A DNA stretch of 64,000 nucleotides from positions 1 to 64,000 of the forward strand of contig NZ_LIQI01000024.1 of the NCBI RefSeq assembly GCF_001418105.1, written 5' to 3'. The notes under the pieces are model-generated. The model was given only the letters and a program-made list of their open reading frames with translations. It did not search any database and had not been told where the DNA came from. The DNA is from Lacinutrix himadriensis (lineage in GTDB: Bacteria > Bacteroidota > Bacteroidia > Flavobacteriales > Flavobacteriaceae). A program made the translations under genes and the position numbers. Position 1 is the first letter of the stretch; the number at the start of each line of letters is the position of its first letter. Shown here one piece after another: positions 49,624-60,378 of this stretch.

Positions 49624-49640
49624 GACTTTCTTAAAATAAA

Positions 49641-49673
49641 AATAGCGCTCACTAGAAATAGTGGGCGTTTTTT
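49641..49673. terminator. Terminator after gldN
   Basis: GCGCTCACTA / TAGTGGGCG stem (one G-T pair) with loop GAAA and a T-run. Confidence 0.85.
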
Positions 49674-49702
49674 ATGCACTAAAAACAGTATTTTTGTTAC
49701 TC

Positions 49703-50743
49703 ATGAAAAACGTAGATTACATTATAGTTGGTAGTGGTCTTGCAGGAATTCATTTCTGTGAGCAATTAAAAGCCAATAATAAAAGCTTTGTGGTGTTTGA
49801 TAATAAATCACAGCATTCTTCTGTAGTAGCAGGAGGCTTATACAATCCTGTGGTTTTAAAACGATTTACTTCCGTTTGGAAAAGTAAAGAACAGTTAGAA
49901 TTGGCACTTCCTATTTATAGTAAATTAGAAAACGATTTAAAAGTTACCTTAGATCATAAAACACCAGTCTATAGAAGGTTCACTTCTGTGCAAGAACAAA
50001 ACGAATGGTTTACAGCTTCAGATAAGCCTGAGCTTAGTGAATATCTTTCTACACAGATTATTAAAAATGATAACGTGGCTATTGATGCTAATTTTGGCTT
50101 CGGAAAAGTTTTAGAAACCGGAAGAATTGATACTAAACTATTAATTGAAAGCTATAAAAAACAACTATTAGAAAACAATCAACTAATAGAAGATGCTTTT
50201 GCTTATGAAGCATTAATTACCGAAGACCTTATTCAATATAAAGATATTACAGCAAAACATATTGTTTTTGCGGAAGGTTTTGGTGTTAAAAAGAATCTGT
50301 TTTTTAAAGACCTTCCTTTAAAAGAAGTAAAAGGAGAATTACTTACTATTCATGCTCCAGATTTAAAAATGGACTACGTTTTAAAATCGAGTGTGTTTCT
50401 AATTCCTATAGGAAACGATTTGTACACTGTTGGGGCAACTTACGATTGGAAAGATAAAACTAACAACATAACAGCAGAAGCTAGAGAAGCGCTCTTAAAA
50501 AAGCTTAAAACGTTTTTAAAATGTGATTTTGAAGTCGTTAATCAAGTAGCAGGAATACGACCAACAGTTACCGATAGAAGACCGCTTGTTGGTCAACATG
50601 AAATACATGAAAATATGTATGTGCTTAATGGTTTAGGTACAAGAGGTGTTATGATTGCTCCTTATGTAGCAAAACAGCTATTCGATCGTATAGAGAATAA
50701 TATAGCTTTGGAAAACGAAATTGATATTGCTAGATTTAAATAA
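49703..50743 (+). CDS. FAD-dependent oxidoreductase (DAO family)
   Basis: A 346-residue flavoprotein. The dinucleotide-binding motif 'DYIIVGSGLAGIHFCEQ' is at the N terminus, and 'VNQVAGIRPTVTDRRPLVG' with 'LNGLGTRGVMIAPYVA' completes the DAO-type FAD site. Substrate unknown. The ATG at 49703 is chosen because a -7-like TATTTTTG lies at 49689-49696; an earlier frame start at 49661 lies inside the terminator. Confidence 0.88.
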   Translation: MKNVDYIIVGSGLAGIHFCEQLKANNKSFVVFDNKSQHSSVVAGGLYNPVVLKRFTSVWKSKEQLELALPIYSKLENDLKVTLDHKTPVYRRFTSVQEQNEWFTASDKPELSEYLSTQIIKNDNVAIDANFGFGKVLETGRIDTKLLIESYKKQLLENNQLIEDAFAYEALITEDLIQYKDITAKHIVFAEGFGVKKNLFFKDLPLKEVKGELLTIHAPDLKMDYVLKSSVFLIPIGNDLYTVGATYDWKDKTNNITAEAREALLKKLKTFLKCDFEVVNQVAGIRPTVTDRRPLVGQHEIHENMYVLNGLGTRGVMIAPYVAKQLFDRIENNIALENEIDIARFK

Positions 50744-50801
50744 ATACGACTAGCTATTGCAAAACTAAGCTTGTGATATAGAAAAAAGATGGAGCTTGCT
50801 T

Positions 50802-50911
50802 GCGTTAGCGATTGCAATGGCATCCTTTTTACGGAAGTATAAATTTCCTTAATAGTTACGGGATATAGAAGTAAAAAGATCTAATGGAAAGCGCGACCCT
50901 TGTGGTAACGC
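50802..50911. ncRNA. Structured intergenic element between convergent genes
   Basis: About 110 bp with nested pairing: outer GCGTTA (50802-50807) with TAACGC (50906-50911), inner CTTTTTAC (50825-50832) with GTAAAAAG (50871-50878), plus a GCGCGACCC segment. I recall very similar sequence recurring between genes in many Flavobacteriaceae. It may be a terminator-type element or a small RNA; no expression evidence. Confidence 0.45.
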
Positions 50912-50919
50912 CCAAATAA

Positions 50920-51306
50920 TTATTTATTTTTCACTGCATTCTTATCAAAATGGACAAACATATTGATCCATATATTTCTAGAAATACGCATGATTATTGG
51001 AGCAAAAACAATTAATGTTCCAACTATAGAAGCAAAAACATAATGAATGGATGCTTTTAGAAAAACACCACTAATTACAGCTGCAGCAACAGCAAAAGCA
51101 ATACCAACACCGTAACTAACATACATTGCACCGTAAAAAAACGATGGTTCTATCTTGTATTTTATACCACAATGCGAGCAATTTTCGTGCATGGTTAATG
51201 TCTTGGATAAGTGATATGGATTGGTGTCACTATACATCGATTCTTGATGACACTTTGGGCAAGAACCCGTTAAAATACTATATAATTTAGAACCTTTTTT
51301 AAACAT
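50920..51306 (-). CDS. DUF983 family membrane protein
   Basis: A 128-residue protein with a zinc-ribbon-like front ('GSCPKCHQESMY' and 'HENCSHCGIKY', four cysteines) and two membrane segments (about 60-82 and 86-108). It matches the DUF983 family; function unknown. The ATG at 51304-51306 (MFKKGSKLY) is used; a TTG at 51327 would add seven residues. Confidence 0.88.
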   Translation of the reverse strand: MFKKGSKLYSILTGSCPKCHQESMYSDTNPYHLSKTLTMHENCSHCGIKYKIEPSFFYGAMYVSYGVGIAFAVAAAVISGVFLKASIHYVFASIVGTLIVFAPIIMRISRNIWINMFVHFDKNAVKNK

Positions 51307-51403
51307 ATTATTTATGTACTTTTGCAAACTGGTTATTAAATCTGTTCAATCAAACAAAATTAGCCAATATTTATTAAATTAAAGTAACAATTGTTACCAA
51401 ACT

Positions 51404-53311
51404 ATGCTTAACATACACAATCTATCTATATCTTTTCAAGGCGAATATTTATTCGAAGAAATTACATTTAAATTAAATTCTGGCGATCGTGTTGGGTTAA
51501 TAGGTAAAAATGGAGCAGGGAAATCTACCATGCTTAAAATTTTATCTAAGGAATTAGAACCAGATTCTGGACAATTAGCAGCAGATAAAGATTTAAAGAT
51601 TGGCTTTTTAAAACAAGATATAGATTTTGTTTTAGGAAGAACAGTTTTAGAAGAATCCTACCAAGCCTTTACCGAAATTAAAAAAGTAGAAGCACAGTTA
51701 GAGGAAATAAACACACAACTTGTAGAACGTACCGATTACGAAAGTGAAGGATACAATCAAATAATGATTGATCTTAACGATTTACAGCATTCCTTCGAAA
51801 TTCTTGGTGGGTATAACTATCAAGGGGAAACCGAAAAAATATTACAAGGTCTAGGTTTTAAACGCGAAGACTTTAATAAACTTACCGATACTTTTTCTGG
51901 AGGTTGGAGAATGCGTATTGAATTAGCGAAACTCCTTCTTCAAAATAATGACTTACTATTATTAGATGAGCCAACCAATCACTTGGATATAGAATCTATT
52001 ATCTGGTTAGAAGGATTCTTGAAAAATTATTCTGGAGCAGTCGTGATTGTTTCGCATGATAAAATGTTTTTAGATAATGTAACTAATAGAACCATTGAGG
52101 TTTCTTTAGGAAGAATTTACGATTACCCAAAACCATATACAAAGTATTTAGTGCTGAGAAATGAAATTAAAGCACAACAATTAGCGTCGCAAAAAAATCA
52201 GCAAAAACAGATTGAGCAGACGGAAAAACTAATTGAAAAATTTAGAGCCAAAGCGAGTAAAGCAACCATGGCACAATCGCTAATAAAAAAGCTGGACAAA
52301 ATTGATAGAATTGAAGTAGACGAAGACGATAACTCTGTAATGACTTTAAATTTTCCAGTTTCTATAACTCCTGGGAAAGTAGTGGTAGAAGCAGATAAGA
52401 TTTCTAAGAATTACGGTGAAAACCAAGTCTTATCCGAAGTGAGTTTAATGATTGAACGGGATGTGAAGACGGCATTTGTTGGTCAGAATGGACAAGGTAA
52501 ATCTACGCTTGCTAAAATTTTGGTTGGTGATTTAAAACACGACGGAATCTTAAAACTGGGGCATAACGTACAGATTGGTTATTTTGCTCAAAATCAAGCA
52601 GAATATTTAGACGGTAGCAAAACCGTTTTAGATACCATGATTGATGCTGCAAATGAAACCAATAGAAGTAAAGTTCGTGATATTTTAGGTTCGTTTTTAT
52701 TTCGTGGTGACGAAGCAGAGAAATATGTAAGAGTACTTTCTGGGGGAGAACGTAACCGTTTGGCACTTGCAAAATTAATGCTGCAACCTTTTAATGTGCT
52801 TATTATGGATGAGCCAACCAATCACTTAGATATTAAATCTAAAAACGTTTTAAAAGATGCCTTAAAACGTTTTGAAGGTACACTTCTTTTGGTTTCGCAT
52901 GATCGTGATTTCTTACAAGGATTAACAGATACGGTTTATGAATTTAAAGACGAAAAAATCAAGAAGTATTTAGGAGATATAGATTATTATTTAGAGCAGC
53001 GTAATGTGGAGAATTTACGTGAAGTAGAAAAACGTACCGTTATAAAATCTGCTCCTAAAGAAAAGAAAACCCAGTCTTACGACGACCAAAAGAAACTAAA
53101 ATCTTTAAACAACAGGTTGAGTAATACCGAGTCTAAAATAAATCAGTTAGAAAAAGAAATTAAAGAGGCAGATGTGGAGCTCGCTGTAAATTATGACGAA
53201 GTTTCTTCTAAACCAGGTTTCTTTGATACCTATCAAGCTAACAAAAATAAACTTACCCAACTCATGCAAGAATGGGAAGATATCACATTGAAACTAGAAG
53301 ATTTCGCATAA
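51404..53311 (+). CDS. ABC-F family ATPase
   Basis: A 635-residue protein with two ABC cassettes and no membrane domain. Walker A motifs 'GKNGAGKST' and 'GQNGQGKST', signatures 'FSGGWRMR' and 'LSGGERNR', Walker B 'LLLLDEPTNHLD' and 'VLIMDEPTNHLD'. The linker between the cassettes (about 235-305) carries the P-site motif region, and a coiled coil (about 555-635) ends the protein as in Uup-like members. These act on ribosomes; which subfamily this is, I cannot fix. Confidence 0.93.
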   Translation: MLNIHNLSISFQGEYLFEEITFKLNSGDRVGLIGKNGAGKSTMLKILSKELEPDSGQLAADKDLKIGFLKQDIDFVLGRTVLEESYQAFTEIKKVEAQLEEINTQLVERTDYESEGYNQIMIDLNDLQHSFEILGGYNYQGETEKILQGLGFKREDFNKLTDTFSGGWRMRIELAKLLLQNNDLLLLDEPTNHLDIESIIWLEGFLKNYSGAVVIVSHDKMFLDNVTNRTIEVSLGRIYDYPKPYTKYLVLRNEIKAQQLASQKNQQKQIEQTEKLIEKFRAKASKATMAQSLIKKLDKIDRIEVDEDDNSVMTLNFPVSITPGKVVVEADKISKNYGENQVLSEVSLMIERDVKTAFVGQNGQGKSTLAKILVGDLKHDGILKLGHNVQIGYFAQNQAEYLDGSKTVLDTMIDAANETNRSKVRDILGSFLFRGDEAEKYVRVLSGGERNRLALAKLMLQPFNVLIMDEPTNHLDIKSKNVLKDALKRFEGTLLLVSHDRDFLQGLTDTVYEFKDEKIKKYLGDIDYYLEQRNVENLREVEKRTVIKSAPKEKKTQSYDDQKKLKSLNNRLSNTESKINQLEKEIKEADVELAVNYDEVSSKPGFFDTYQANKNKLTQLMQEWEDITLKLEDFA

Positions 53312-53387
53312 GTTTTTTTAGGTTTTCTTTAACGTTTCCCCGTTAAACTATAACATAGTTTTGTAGTCTAATTACAAAACTATACCA

Positions 53388-54521
53388 ATGCGTAAAATTA
53401 TTCTATCTATTATAGGTGTGCTACTTATAATTGGCTCCATTTTATTTGCTAAAAAATTAATAGCAGATAAAAATAAACCAAAGCCAGTTAAAGCTAAAAT
53501 TGTAAAAACTATTTTTACAGATACGGTACAAAATAGCACCATTCCAATAGTTATTGCAGCAAATGGTAGCCTAGAAGCAAAACGTAGATTAGAAATTTAT
53601 GCGGAAGTGCAAGGGATTTTTAAACCAGGAAGTAAATTATTTAAACCAGGTCAAGAATACAGAGCAGGACAAACATTAATTAAAATAGATGCTGCAGAAT
53701 ATTACGCAAGTGTACAGTCTTCAAAAAGTAATCTGTACAATTCTATTGCTGCGATCATGCCAGATCTTCGTTTAGATTTTCCAGATATATTTGATAAATG
53801 GCAAAACTATCTTACTAGTTTTGATTTGGATAAAACAACACCAAAGTTACCTCAAATGACTTCCGATAAGGAAAATTATTTCATTACAGGAAGAAGTATT
53901 GTATCTAATTACTACAACGTAAAAAACTTAGAACAACGTTTGGCTAAGTATTATATCTCTGCACCTTTTTCAGGAATCTTAACCGAAGCTTTAGTAACGG
54001 AAGGTACCTTAATTAGAAGCGGACAAAAACTAGGGGAGTTTATAGATCCTTCCGTATACGAAATGGAAGTAGCCATCAGTAAAACCTACGCTAATTTGCT
54101 GAAAGTTGGAGAAAATGTGGCTTTAAATAACTTAGATAAAACAGAAACCTATTCGGGTAAAGTATCGCGTGTTAACGGGAGTATTGATGCTACCACACAA
54201 ACTATTACTGCGTATATAGAAGTGAAACACGAAAATCTAAAGGAAGGGATGTATTTAGAAGCGAATCTAAATGCAAAACAAGAAAGTGATGCTATTGAAA
54301 TAGATAGAAACTTGCTTTTAGAAAGTCAGCAAATATTTGTCGTTAAAGATAGTCTGTTAGATGTAATAGATGTAAAGCCTGTGTATTTTTCAGATACAAA
54401 AGTCGTATTGAAAGAAGTGCCTAACGGAACCATTATTCTTAAAAAGTCTGTTCCTGGAGCATATGCAGGAATGTTAGTGAAAGCTTTTGAAGAAAAAAGT
54501 AATACCAAAGACAAGCAGTAA
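53388..54521 (+). CDS. RND efflux membrane fusion protein
   Basis: A 377-residue periplasmic adaptor (HlyD/AcrA type) with an N-terminal membrane anchor (about 1-22), a biotinyl-lipoyl-like half ('GSLEAKRRLEIYAEVQGIF'), a helical hairpin, and the second half 'YYISAPFSGILTEALVTEGTLIRSGQKLGEF'. First gene of a three-gene efflux operon; the next gene begins two bases after its stop. Confidence 0.92.
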   Translation: MRKIILSIIGVLLIIGSILFAKKLIADKNKPKPVKAKIVKTIFTDTVQNSTIPIVIAANGSLEAKRRLEIYAEVQGIFKPGSKLFKPGQEYRAGQTLIKIDAAEYYASVQSSKSNLYNSIAAIMPDLRLDFPDIFDKWQNYLTSFDLDKTTPKLPQMTSDKENYFITGRSIVSNYYNVKNLEQRLAKYYISAPFSGILTEALVTEGTLIRSGQKLGEFIDPSVYEMEVAISKTYANLLKVGENVALNNLDKTETYSGKVSRVNGSIDATTQTITAYIEVKHENLKEGMYLEANLNAKQESDAIEIDRNLLLESQQIFVVKDSLLDVIDVKPVYFSDTKVVLKEVPNGTIILKKSVPGAYAGMLVKAFEEKSNTKDKQ

Positions 54522-54523
54522 AC

Positions 54524-57500
54524 ATGAGAAAATTAATAACATATTTTATTAAGTATCACGTAGCTGTCAACATCTTTATTTTAGCTTTTATTGGTTTTGG
54601 AATTCTAGGAATATTATCCTTAAAATCTTCCTTTTTTCCTTTAGTAGAATCTAAAATAATCAACATTAGTGTTACTTATCCTGGAGCATCACCTCAAGAA
54701 ATTGAAGAAGGTATTGTACTTCAAATAGAAGATAATCTAAAAGGTTTAAAGGGTGTGGATCGCGTTACTTCGGTATCTAGAGAAAACAGTGGAACCATTA
54801 CTGTAGAAACCGAAAAAGGGGAGAACATTGACTTTATGTTATTGGAAGTTAAAAATGCGGTAGATCGCGTACCTTCTTTTCCTTCTGGAATGGAACCCTT
54901 AATTGTAGCGAAACAAGAGGTGGTTAGAGAAACCATTTCCTTTGCTTTAAGTGGCGATAATATTCCGCTTGCTACTTTAAAACAATTAGGGAGGCAGGTT
55001 GAAAATGATTTAAGAGCTATTGAAGGCATTTCGCAAATATCTATTTCTGGTTATCCAGATGAAGAAATTGAAATTGCAGTAAATGAAATTAGTTTGTTAG
55101 CATATAATCTAACCTTTACTGAAGTTTCGCAGGCCGTAAGTAGGGCTAATATTTTAACTACTGGAGGAACTATTAAAACGGATGCCGAAGAATACCTTAT
55201 TCGAGCAAATAACCGTTCGTATTATGGGGATGAGCTTTCTAATATTGTGGTTCGTGCTACCAATGATGGTAAAGTTATTCGTTTAAAAGACGTGGCTATT
55301 ATTCGTGATCGTTTCTCAGAGACTCCAAATGCGACATATTACAATCAGAATTTATCCGTAAATATTACGGTAACTAGCACGAATAACGAGGATTTAATAT
55401 CCTCTGCAGAAAATGTGAAACGTATATTGAAGGATATAATCAAAAGCATAATAATGTACAATTAAGTATTATTGAAGATCGTTCAAAAACACTAGAACAA
55501 CGTACCGATTTATTAACAGAAAATGCCATTGTAGGAATGCTGTTGGTGTTAATCTTTTTATCCCTATTCTTAAATACACGTTTGGCATTATGGGTAGCAT
55601 TTGGTTTGCCTATTTCGTTTTTAGGAATGTTTATGTTTGCAGGACAATTTGATGTAACCATTAATGTTTTGTCCCTTTTCGGAATGATTATCGTAATTGG
55701 TATTTTGGTAGATGATGGTATTGTTATTGCCGAAAATATCTACCAGCATTACGAAAAAGGAAAGTCGCCTATCGATGCTGCAATCGATGGTACTATGGAA
55801 GTAATTCCTCCAGTAGTTTCCGCAATTATAACAACGCTTTTAGCCTTTTCTTTATTTTTATTTTTAGATAGTAGAATTGGTGAATTTTTTGGTGAAGTAT
55901 CCGTCATTGTAATACTTACTTTAGTGGTTTCTTTAGTCGAAGCATTAATTATTCTTCCTGCGCATTTAGCACATTCAAAAGCTTTAAGACCGCAAGTAGA
56001 AGATGAAAATCCTTCAAAAGTGAAACAGTTTTTCTCTAAAATGCGAGTAATAAACAAAGCTGGAGACAACTTTATGAACTTCTTAAGAGATAAAGTTTAC
56101 GTTCCTGCAATCACTTTTGTTTTAAATTTTAAACTACTCTCTTTAGGTATTTTTGTTGCTTTATTAGTTTTAACTTTTGGAGCAATTGGTGGTGGTGTAA
56201 TTGGTATGACCATGTTTCCTTCGGTTGCAAGTGATAAAGTGACTATAGAATTAGATATGCCAAATGGTACGAATGAAAAAATAACAGATTCTATTATTTC
56301 TATGATAGAAGAGAAAGCGTTTATCGTTAATCAAGAATTAACCGAAGAATATTTAAAAGGAGAAGATAAAGAGCTTTTTGAAAACACCATTTTAACTATA
56401 AATAGTAGTTCTAGTGCAAGATTACAGATTAACATGTTGCCAGGGGAAGAAAGACCCGACGCAATAAAATCTTCACTAGTAGCAAATAGATTACGTGAAT
56501 TAGTAGGTCCTGTTATTGGTACAGAACGTTTAATTTTTGGTTCTGGTGGAAATTTTGGAGGTAGTCCAGTTTCGGTTTCTCTTTTAGGAAATAATATTGA
56601 AGAGCTTAAAGCAGCCAAAGTAGAACTAAAAGAAGTATTAGAATCTAATGTATTATTAAAAGATGTAGAAGATAATGATCCTGCAGGAATTAAAGAAATC
56701 CGTATAGAACTTAAAGAAAGCGCTTATTTATTAGGCTTAAATTTAAGCACCGTAATGAGTCAAGTGCGTTCTGGTTTCTTTGGTACACAGGCGCAACGTT
56801 TTCAAAGAGGACAAGACGAAATTCGCGTTTGGGTTCGTTATGATAGAAGCGATAGAGCATCTATTAATAATTTAGACGATATGCGAATTGTAACTCCAAC
56901 AGGTGAGCGAGTTACGTTAAAAGATATTGCTTCTTATACTATTGAAAGAGGAGATGTTGCTATTAATCATTTAGAAGGGCAGCGCGAAATAAAAGTTTCT
57001 GCAGATTTAAAAGATCCAAGTACTAGTACAACAGATATTTTGGCCGACTTAAAAGGGGTAACTATGGTAGAGTTGCAGTCTAAATACCCAACCATTTCGG
57101 CTTCTTATGAAGGACAAAACAGAGAAAAAGAAAAACTAAATAATTCTTTATGGAAAGCGGGAATTCCTATTATATTTCTAATTTATATTGTTATTGCTTT
57201 TACATTTAGAAGTTATAGTCAGCCAATATTATTAATTCTATTAGTGCCTTTTAGTCTTACCGCTGTAGCTTGGGGACACTGGATGCTTGGTTTTTCGGTA
57301 AATATATTATCTCTTTTAGGTATTATTGCTCTAATTGGTATTATGGTAAATGATGGTCTGGTACTTATTGGTAAATTTAATTCCAATTTACGAGATGGTT
57401 TAAAGTTTGATGAAGCACTTTTAGATGCAGGAAAATCTCGTTTTAGAGCCATTTTCTTAACCTCATTAACTACCGTTGCAGGTTTGGCTCCTTTACTTTT

Positions 57501-57720
57501 AGAAAAAAGTAGACAAGCACAATTTTTAAAACCTATGGCAATTTCCATATCTTTTGGAATTGCGTATGCAACTATCTTAACCCTTTTAGTTTTACCGCTA
57601 TTCTTATCTTTTAGTAATAGTATTAAGCAAAATGGAAAATGGTTATTTACAGGAAAGACGATAACCAAAGAAGAAGTAGAAAGAGCTATTAAAGAACAAA
57701 AGGAAGAAAATGAACATTAA
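54524..57720 (+). CDS. RND-family efflux permease, one frame break
   Basis: About 1065 residues after repair, the usual AcrB-family length, with 12 membrane helices, two periplasmic loops, 'TYPGASPQEIEEGIVLQIE' and 'GILVDDGIVIAENIYQ'. The frame from 54524 stops at 55465; the rest reads on in -1 frame. Restoring one A near 55434 (GGATAT to GGAATAT) joins them. The second half has 'GIMVNDGLVLIGKFN' and a typical end. It overlaps the outer-membrane gene by 11 bases. Substrate is not predictable. Confidence 0.88.
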
Positions 57721-59023
57721 AATAATAACATTATGTTGCTTTATAGGTTTAGGTACTTGCTATGCACAGCAAGAACTTAGTCCGGAAGATGCTGTAAATT
57801 ATGTGTTAGATAATAACTACGGAATTAAAATAGCAAACAAGAATCTGGAGGTTTCCGAAAATAACACCAGTATTTATAATACAGGATATTTACCAACAGT
57901 AACTGGGAATGCAGGAGCGACTTATAATTTAGATAATAATGAGTCTGAATTTTCTGACGGAAGTACAACCAGTTTAAATGGTGCCGAAAGTTCTCGCTAT
58001 AATGCGTCTTTAGATGTCAATTATACCTTGTTTGATGGCTTAGGAAGGAAATATAACTACAAACGATTAAAAGAACAATACCAATTATCCGAATTGCAAG
58101 CTCGCGAAACTATAGAAAATACCATAATAGAGTTGTTTTCTATTTATTATAATGTGGCACAACTTTCGGAAAATGCTACTACTTTTCAGCAGACTTTATC
58201 TATTTCTAAAGATCGTTTGGTACGCTCGGAATATCAATTTGAATATGGCCAAAATACAAAACTTGAAGTTTTAAATGCGGAAGTGGATATTAATAATGAC
58301 AGCATTAATTTAATCAATACCAAGCAGCAACTAAACAATACCAAAAGGGATTTGAACTTTGTAATGGGAAATCAGGTTGCCGACGATTTTACTGTGAAAA
58401 CAGAAATTAATTTCCTGCTAGATATTAATAAAGCCGATTTGTTAGAAAAAGCAAAATCTAGAAACGTAGCGTTATTACAAGCCGATAAGTCTATTCAAAT
58501 ATCTAAATTAGATATTAAAACCGGGAAGTCTTCTTACTTACCAACTTTAGGATTAGTAGGTTCTTACGGATGGAACAAAAGTGATAATAATGCAGCATCG
58601 TTTTTAGCAGGATCTACAAATACAGGGCTATCTGCCGGCCTGAATCTAAGCTGGAATATATTTGATGGAGGAAGCACTTTAATAACAGTAAAAAACGCCG
58701 AAGTAGCCTTAAAAAATCAAGAGCTTCAAAAGGAACAAATACTACTTTCTTTAGAACGTGATTTTAATAATGCTTGGGACGATTACCAAAACAAGCTTAC
58801 TATTTTTCGAGTACAAGAAAATAATATAATTACTGCTCAAAATAATTTTGATCGTTCACAAGAAAAATTCAAAATCGGACAAGTAAATTCGATAGAATTT
58901 AGACAAGCACAATTAAATCTTTTGAATGCTGAATTAAGTAGAAATCAAGCAAAATATCAGGCAAAACTCTCTGAATTACAGGTGTTACAGCTAAGTGGTG
59001 AGTTGTTGAATATTGCATATTAA
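57710..59023 (+). CDS. TolC-type outer-membrane efflux protein
   Basis: A 437-residue outer-membrane factor with a signal peptide (about 1-20) and two OEP repeats of long helices and short strands ('YNASLDVNYTLFDGLGRKYN', 'GLSAGLNLSWNIFDGGST'). It forms the outer-membrane channel for the preceding RND pump. Confidence 0.92.
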   Translation: MNIKIITLCCFIGLGTCYAQQELSPEDAVNYVLDNNYGIKIANKNLEVSENNTSIYNTGYLPTVTGNAGATYNLDNNESEFSDGSTTSLNGAESSRYNASLDVNYTLFDGLGRKYNYKRLKEQYQLSELQARETIENTIIELFSIYYNVAQLSENATTFQQTLSISKDRLVRSEYQFEYGQNTKLEVLNAEVDINNDSINLINTKQQLNNTKRDLNFVMGNQVADDFTVKTEINFLLDINKADLLEKAKSRNVALLQADKSIQISKLDIKTGKSSYLPTLGLVGSYGWNKSDNNAASFLAGSTNTGLSAGLNLSWNIFDGGSTLITVKNAEVALKNQELQKEQILLSLERDFNNAWDDYQNKLTIFRVQENNIITAQNNFDRSQEKFKIGQVNSIEFRQAQLNLLNAELSRNQAKYQAKLSELQVLQLSGELLNIAY

Positions 59024-59123
59024 AAGGTTTCGTTTATTCCGATTGTGCATTTCATCGAATAAATTTGTTTTTTATCTAGTTATCAGTTAGTTTCGTATAG
59101 AATTAATCCCAAATCTATTCGTT

Positions 59124-59948
59124 ATGAAGACTTTAAAACTAACCCTATTATGTCTTTTTGTTAGTACGATGATATGTGCTAACGTTTCGCAAACCGAAAA
59201 AGAAGCCTTAGTTGCACTATATACTGCTACACAAGGGGAGCAATGGAATACTACTTGGGACTTAGAACAACCGGTTGCAACTTGGCACGGAGTTACTGTT
59301 AAAAACGATAAGGTTGTAGGTCTTAATTTACACATGAATAATTTACAAGGAACACTTCCTCAAGAAATTGGGAGCCTTATATATCTTCAAAAAATAAACT
59401 TAGGTTTTAATAAATTAGAAGGCAATTTGCCAAAAGCATTCTTTAATTTAAAAGAATTGAAATCGGTAAAGCTATTTGTAAATGCTTTTGAAGGAAATAT
59501 ACCAACTGAGATTGGTTCGTTAACAAAACTAGAGGTATTAGAGTTGTTCAGTAATACGTTTTCTGGTGAAATTCCTTCTTCCATTGGAAACTTAAAAAAC
59601 TTAAAAACATTGGTTTTAGGAAGTAATTTCCTAACAGGTAATATCCCAACCGAAATTAGCCAACTAACAAAATTAGAAGTATTAAGTTTAATAGATAATA
59701 AATTAGACGGTGAAATACCTGCAGAAATAGGTAGCCTTGTAAATCTTAAAGAACTTGTTTTAGCTAGTAATGCATTTACAGGAGACTTACCAATTGCCCT
59801 TAATAATCTTACGCAACTAAATACCATTATGGTAAGTGGTAATAAGCTGAATAAAGACATGGTTAGTATTATTGATAGAAAACCAGCAGATATACAAATG
59901 AAATTACATTTTGTTACAGACACAGCTTTGGCAACAGAAGAAGATTAA
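59124..59948 (+). CDS. Exported leucine-rich-repeat protein
   Basis: A 274-residue protein with a signal peptide (about 1-19, 'MICAN'), a plant-type LRR N-cap ('ALVALYTATQGEQWNTTWDLEQPVATWHGV') and about eight 24-residue repeats of the form LxxLxxLxLxxNxLxGxIPxxIGxL (about 65-250). There is no T9SS sorting domain or anchor, so it is probably periplasmic or secreted. Such repeats bind proteins; the partner is unknown. Confidence 0.9.
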   Translation: MKTLKLTLLCLFVSTMICANVSQTEKEALVALYTATQGEQWNTTWDLEQPVATWHGVTVKNDKVVGLNLHMNNLQGTLPQEIGSLIYLQKINLGFNKLEGNLPKAFFNLKELKSVKLFVNAFEGNIPTEIGSLTKLEVLELFSNTFSGEIPSSIGNLKNLKTLVLGSNFLTGNIPTEISQLTKLEVLSLIDNKLDGEIPAEIGSLVNLKELVLASNAFTGDLPIALNNLTQLNTIMVSGNKLNKDMVSIIDRKPADIQMKLHFVTDTALATEED

Positions 59949-60004
59949 TACCAATAATTGGAACAGAATTTAATAGGCAAATTTAATTTGCCTATTTTTA
60001 TTTT

Positions 60005-60187
60005 ATGGAAGAACACTTTTTTCAATGTCCGTATTGCTGGCAAGACATATCCATGTTGTTAGATAAAAGTGTCTCCAATCAGACATATATTGAAGATTGC
60101 GAGGTATGTTGCAACCCAATTGAAATAAAAGTACAATTTATTAACGCAGAACTAGCTGGTTTTCAGGCAGAAAATATTCAACAATAA
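60005..60187 (+). CDS. CPXCG motif-containing cysteine-rich protein
   Basis: A 60-residue zinc-ribbon protein with 'CPYCWQDIS' and 'CEVCCNPIEI', matching the CPXCG family of very small proteins. Function unknown. Confidence 0.88.
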   Translation: MEEHFFQCPYCWQDISMLLDKSVSNQTYIEDCEVCCNPIEIKVQFINAELAGFQAENIQQ

Positions 60188-60204
60188 TTTTTTTTAAAAA
60201 AGCC

Positions 60205-60234
60205 TTGTAATATCTAAAAAGCGTTGTATATTTG
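60205..60234 (+). promoter_or_regulatory. Promoter of tRNA-fMet
   Basis: TTG (60205-60207) and TATATTTG (60227-60234) are 19 nt apart, a very good Bacteroidota promoter, about 70 bp upstream of the tRNA gene. Confidence 0.8.
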
Positions 60235-60305
60235 CAGTCCGAAACAATTTGGTCGCCATTATGAAGCGAAAGTTAAAAGCTAAGTAAATTGTTTTCATTT
60301 AAAAT

Positions 60306-60364
<59 letters not shown>

Positions 60365-60378
<14 letters not shown>

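Noticed and set aside
54524..57720. RND permease as two separate proteins
   Set aside because: The two parts together have exactly the usual AcrB-family length and are joined by restoring one base; no start or spacing typical of a split pump is seen.
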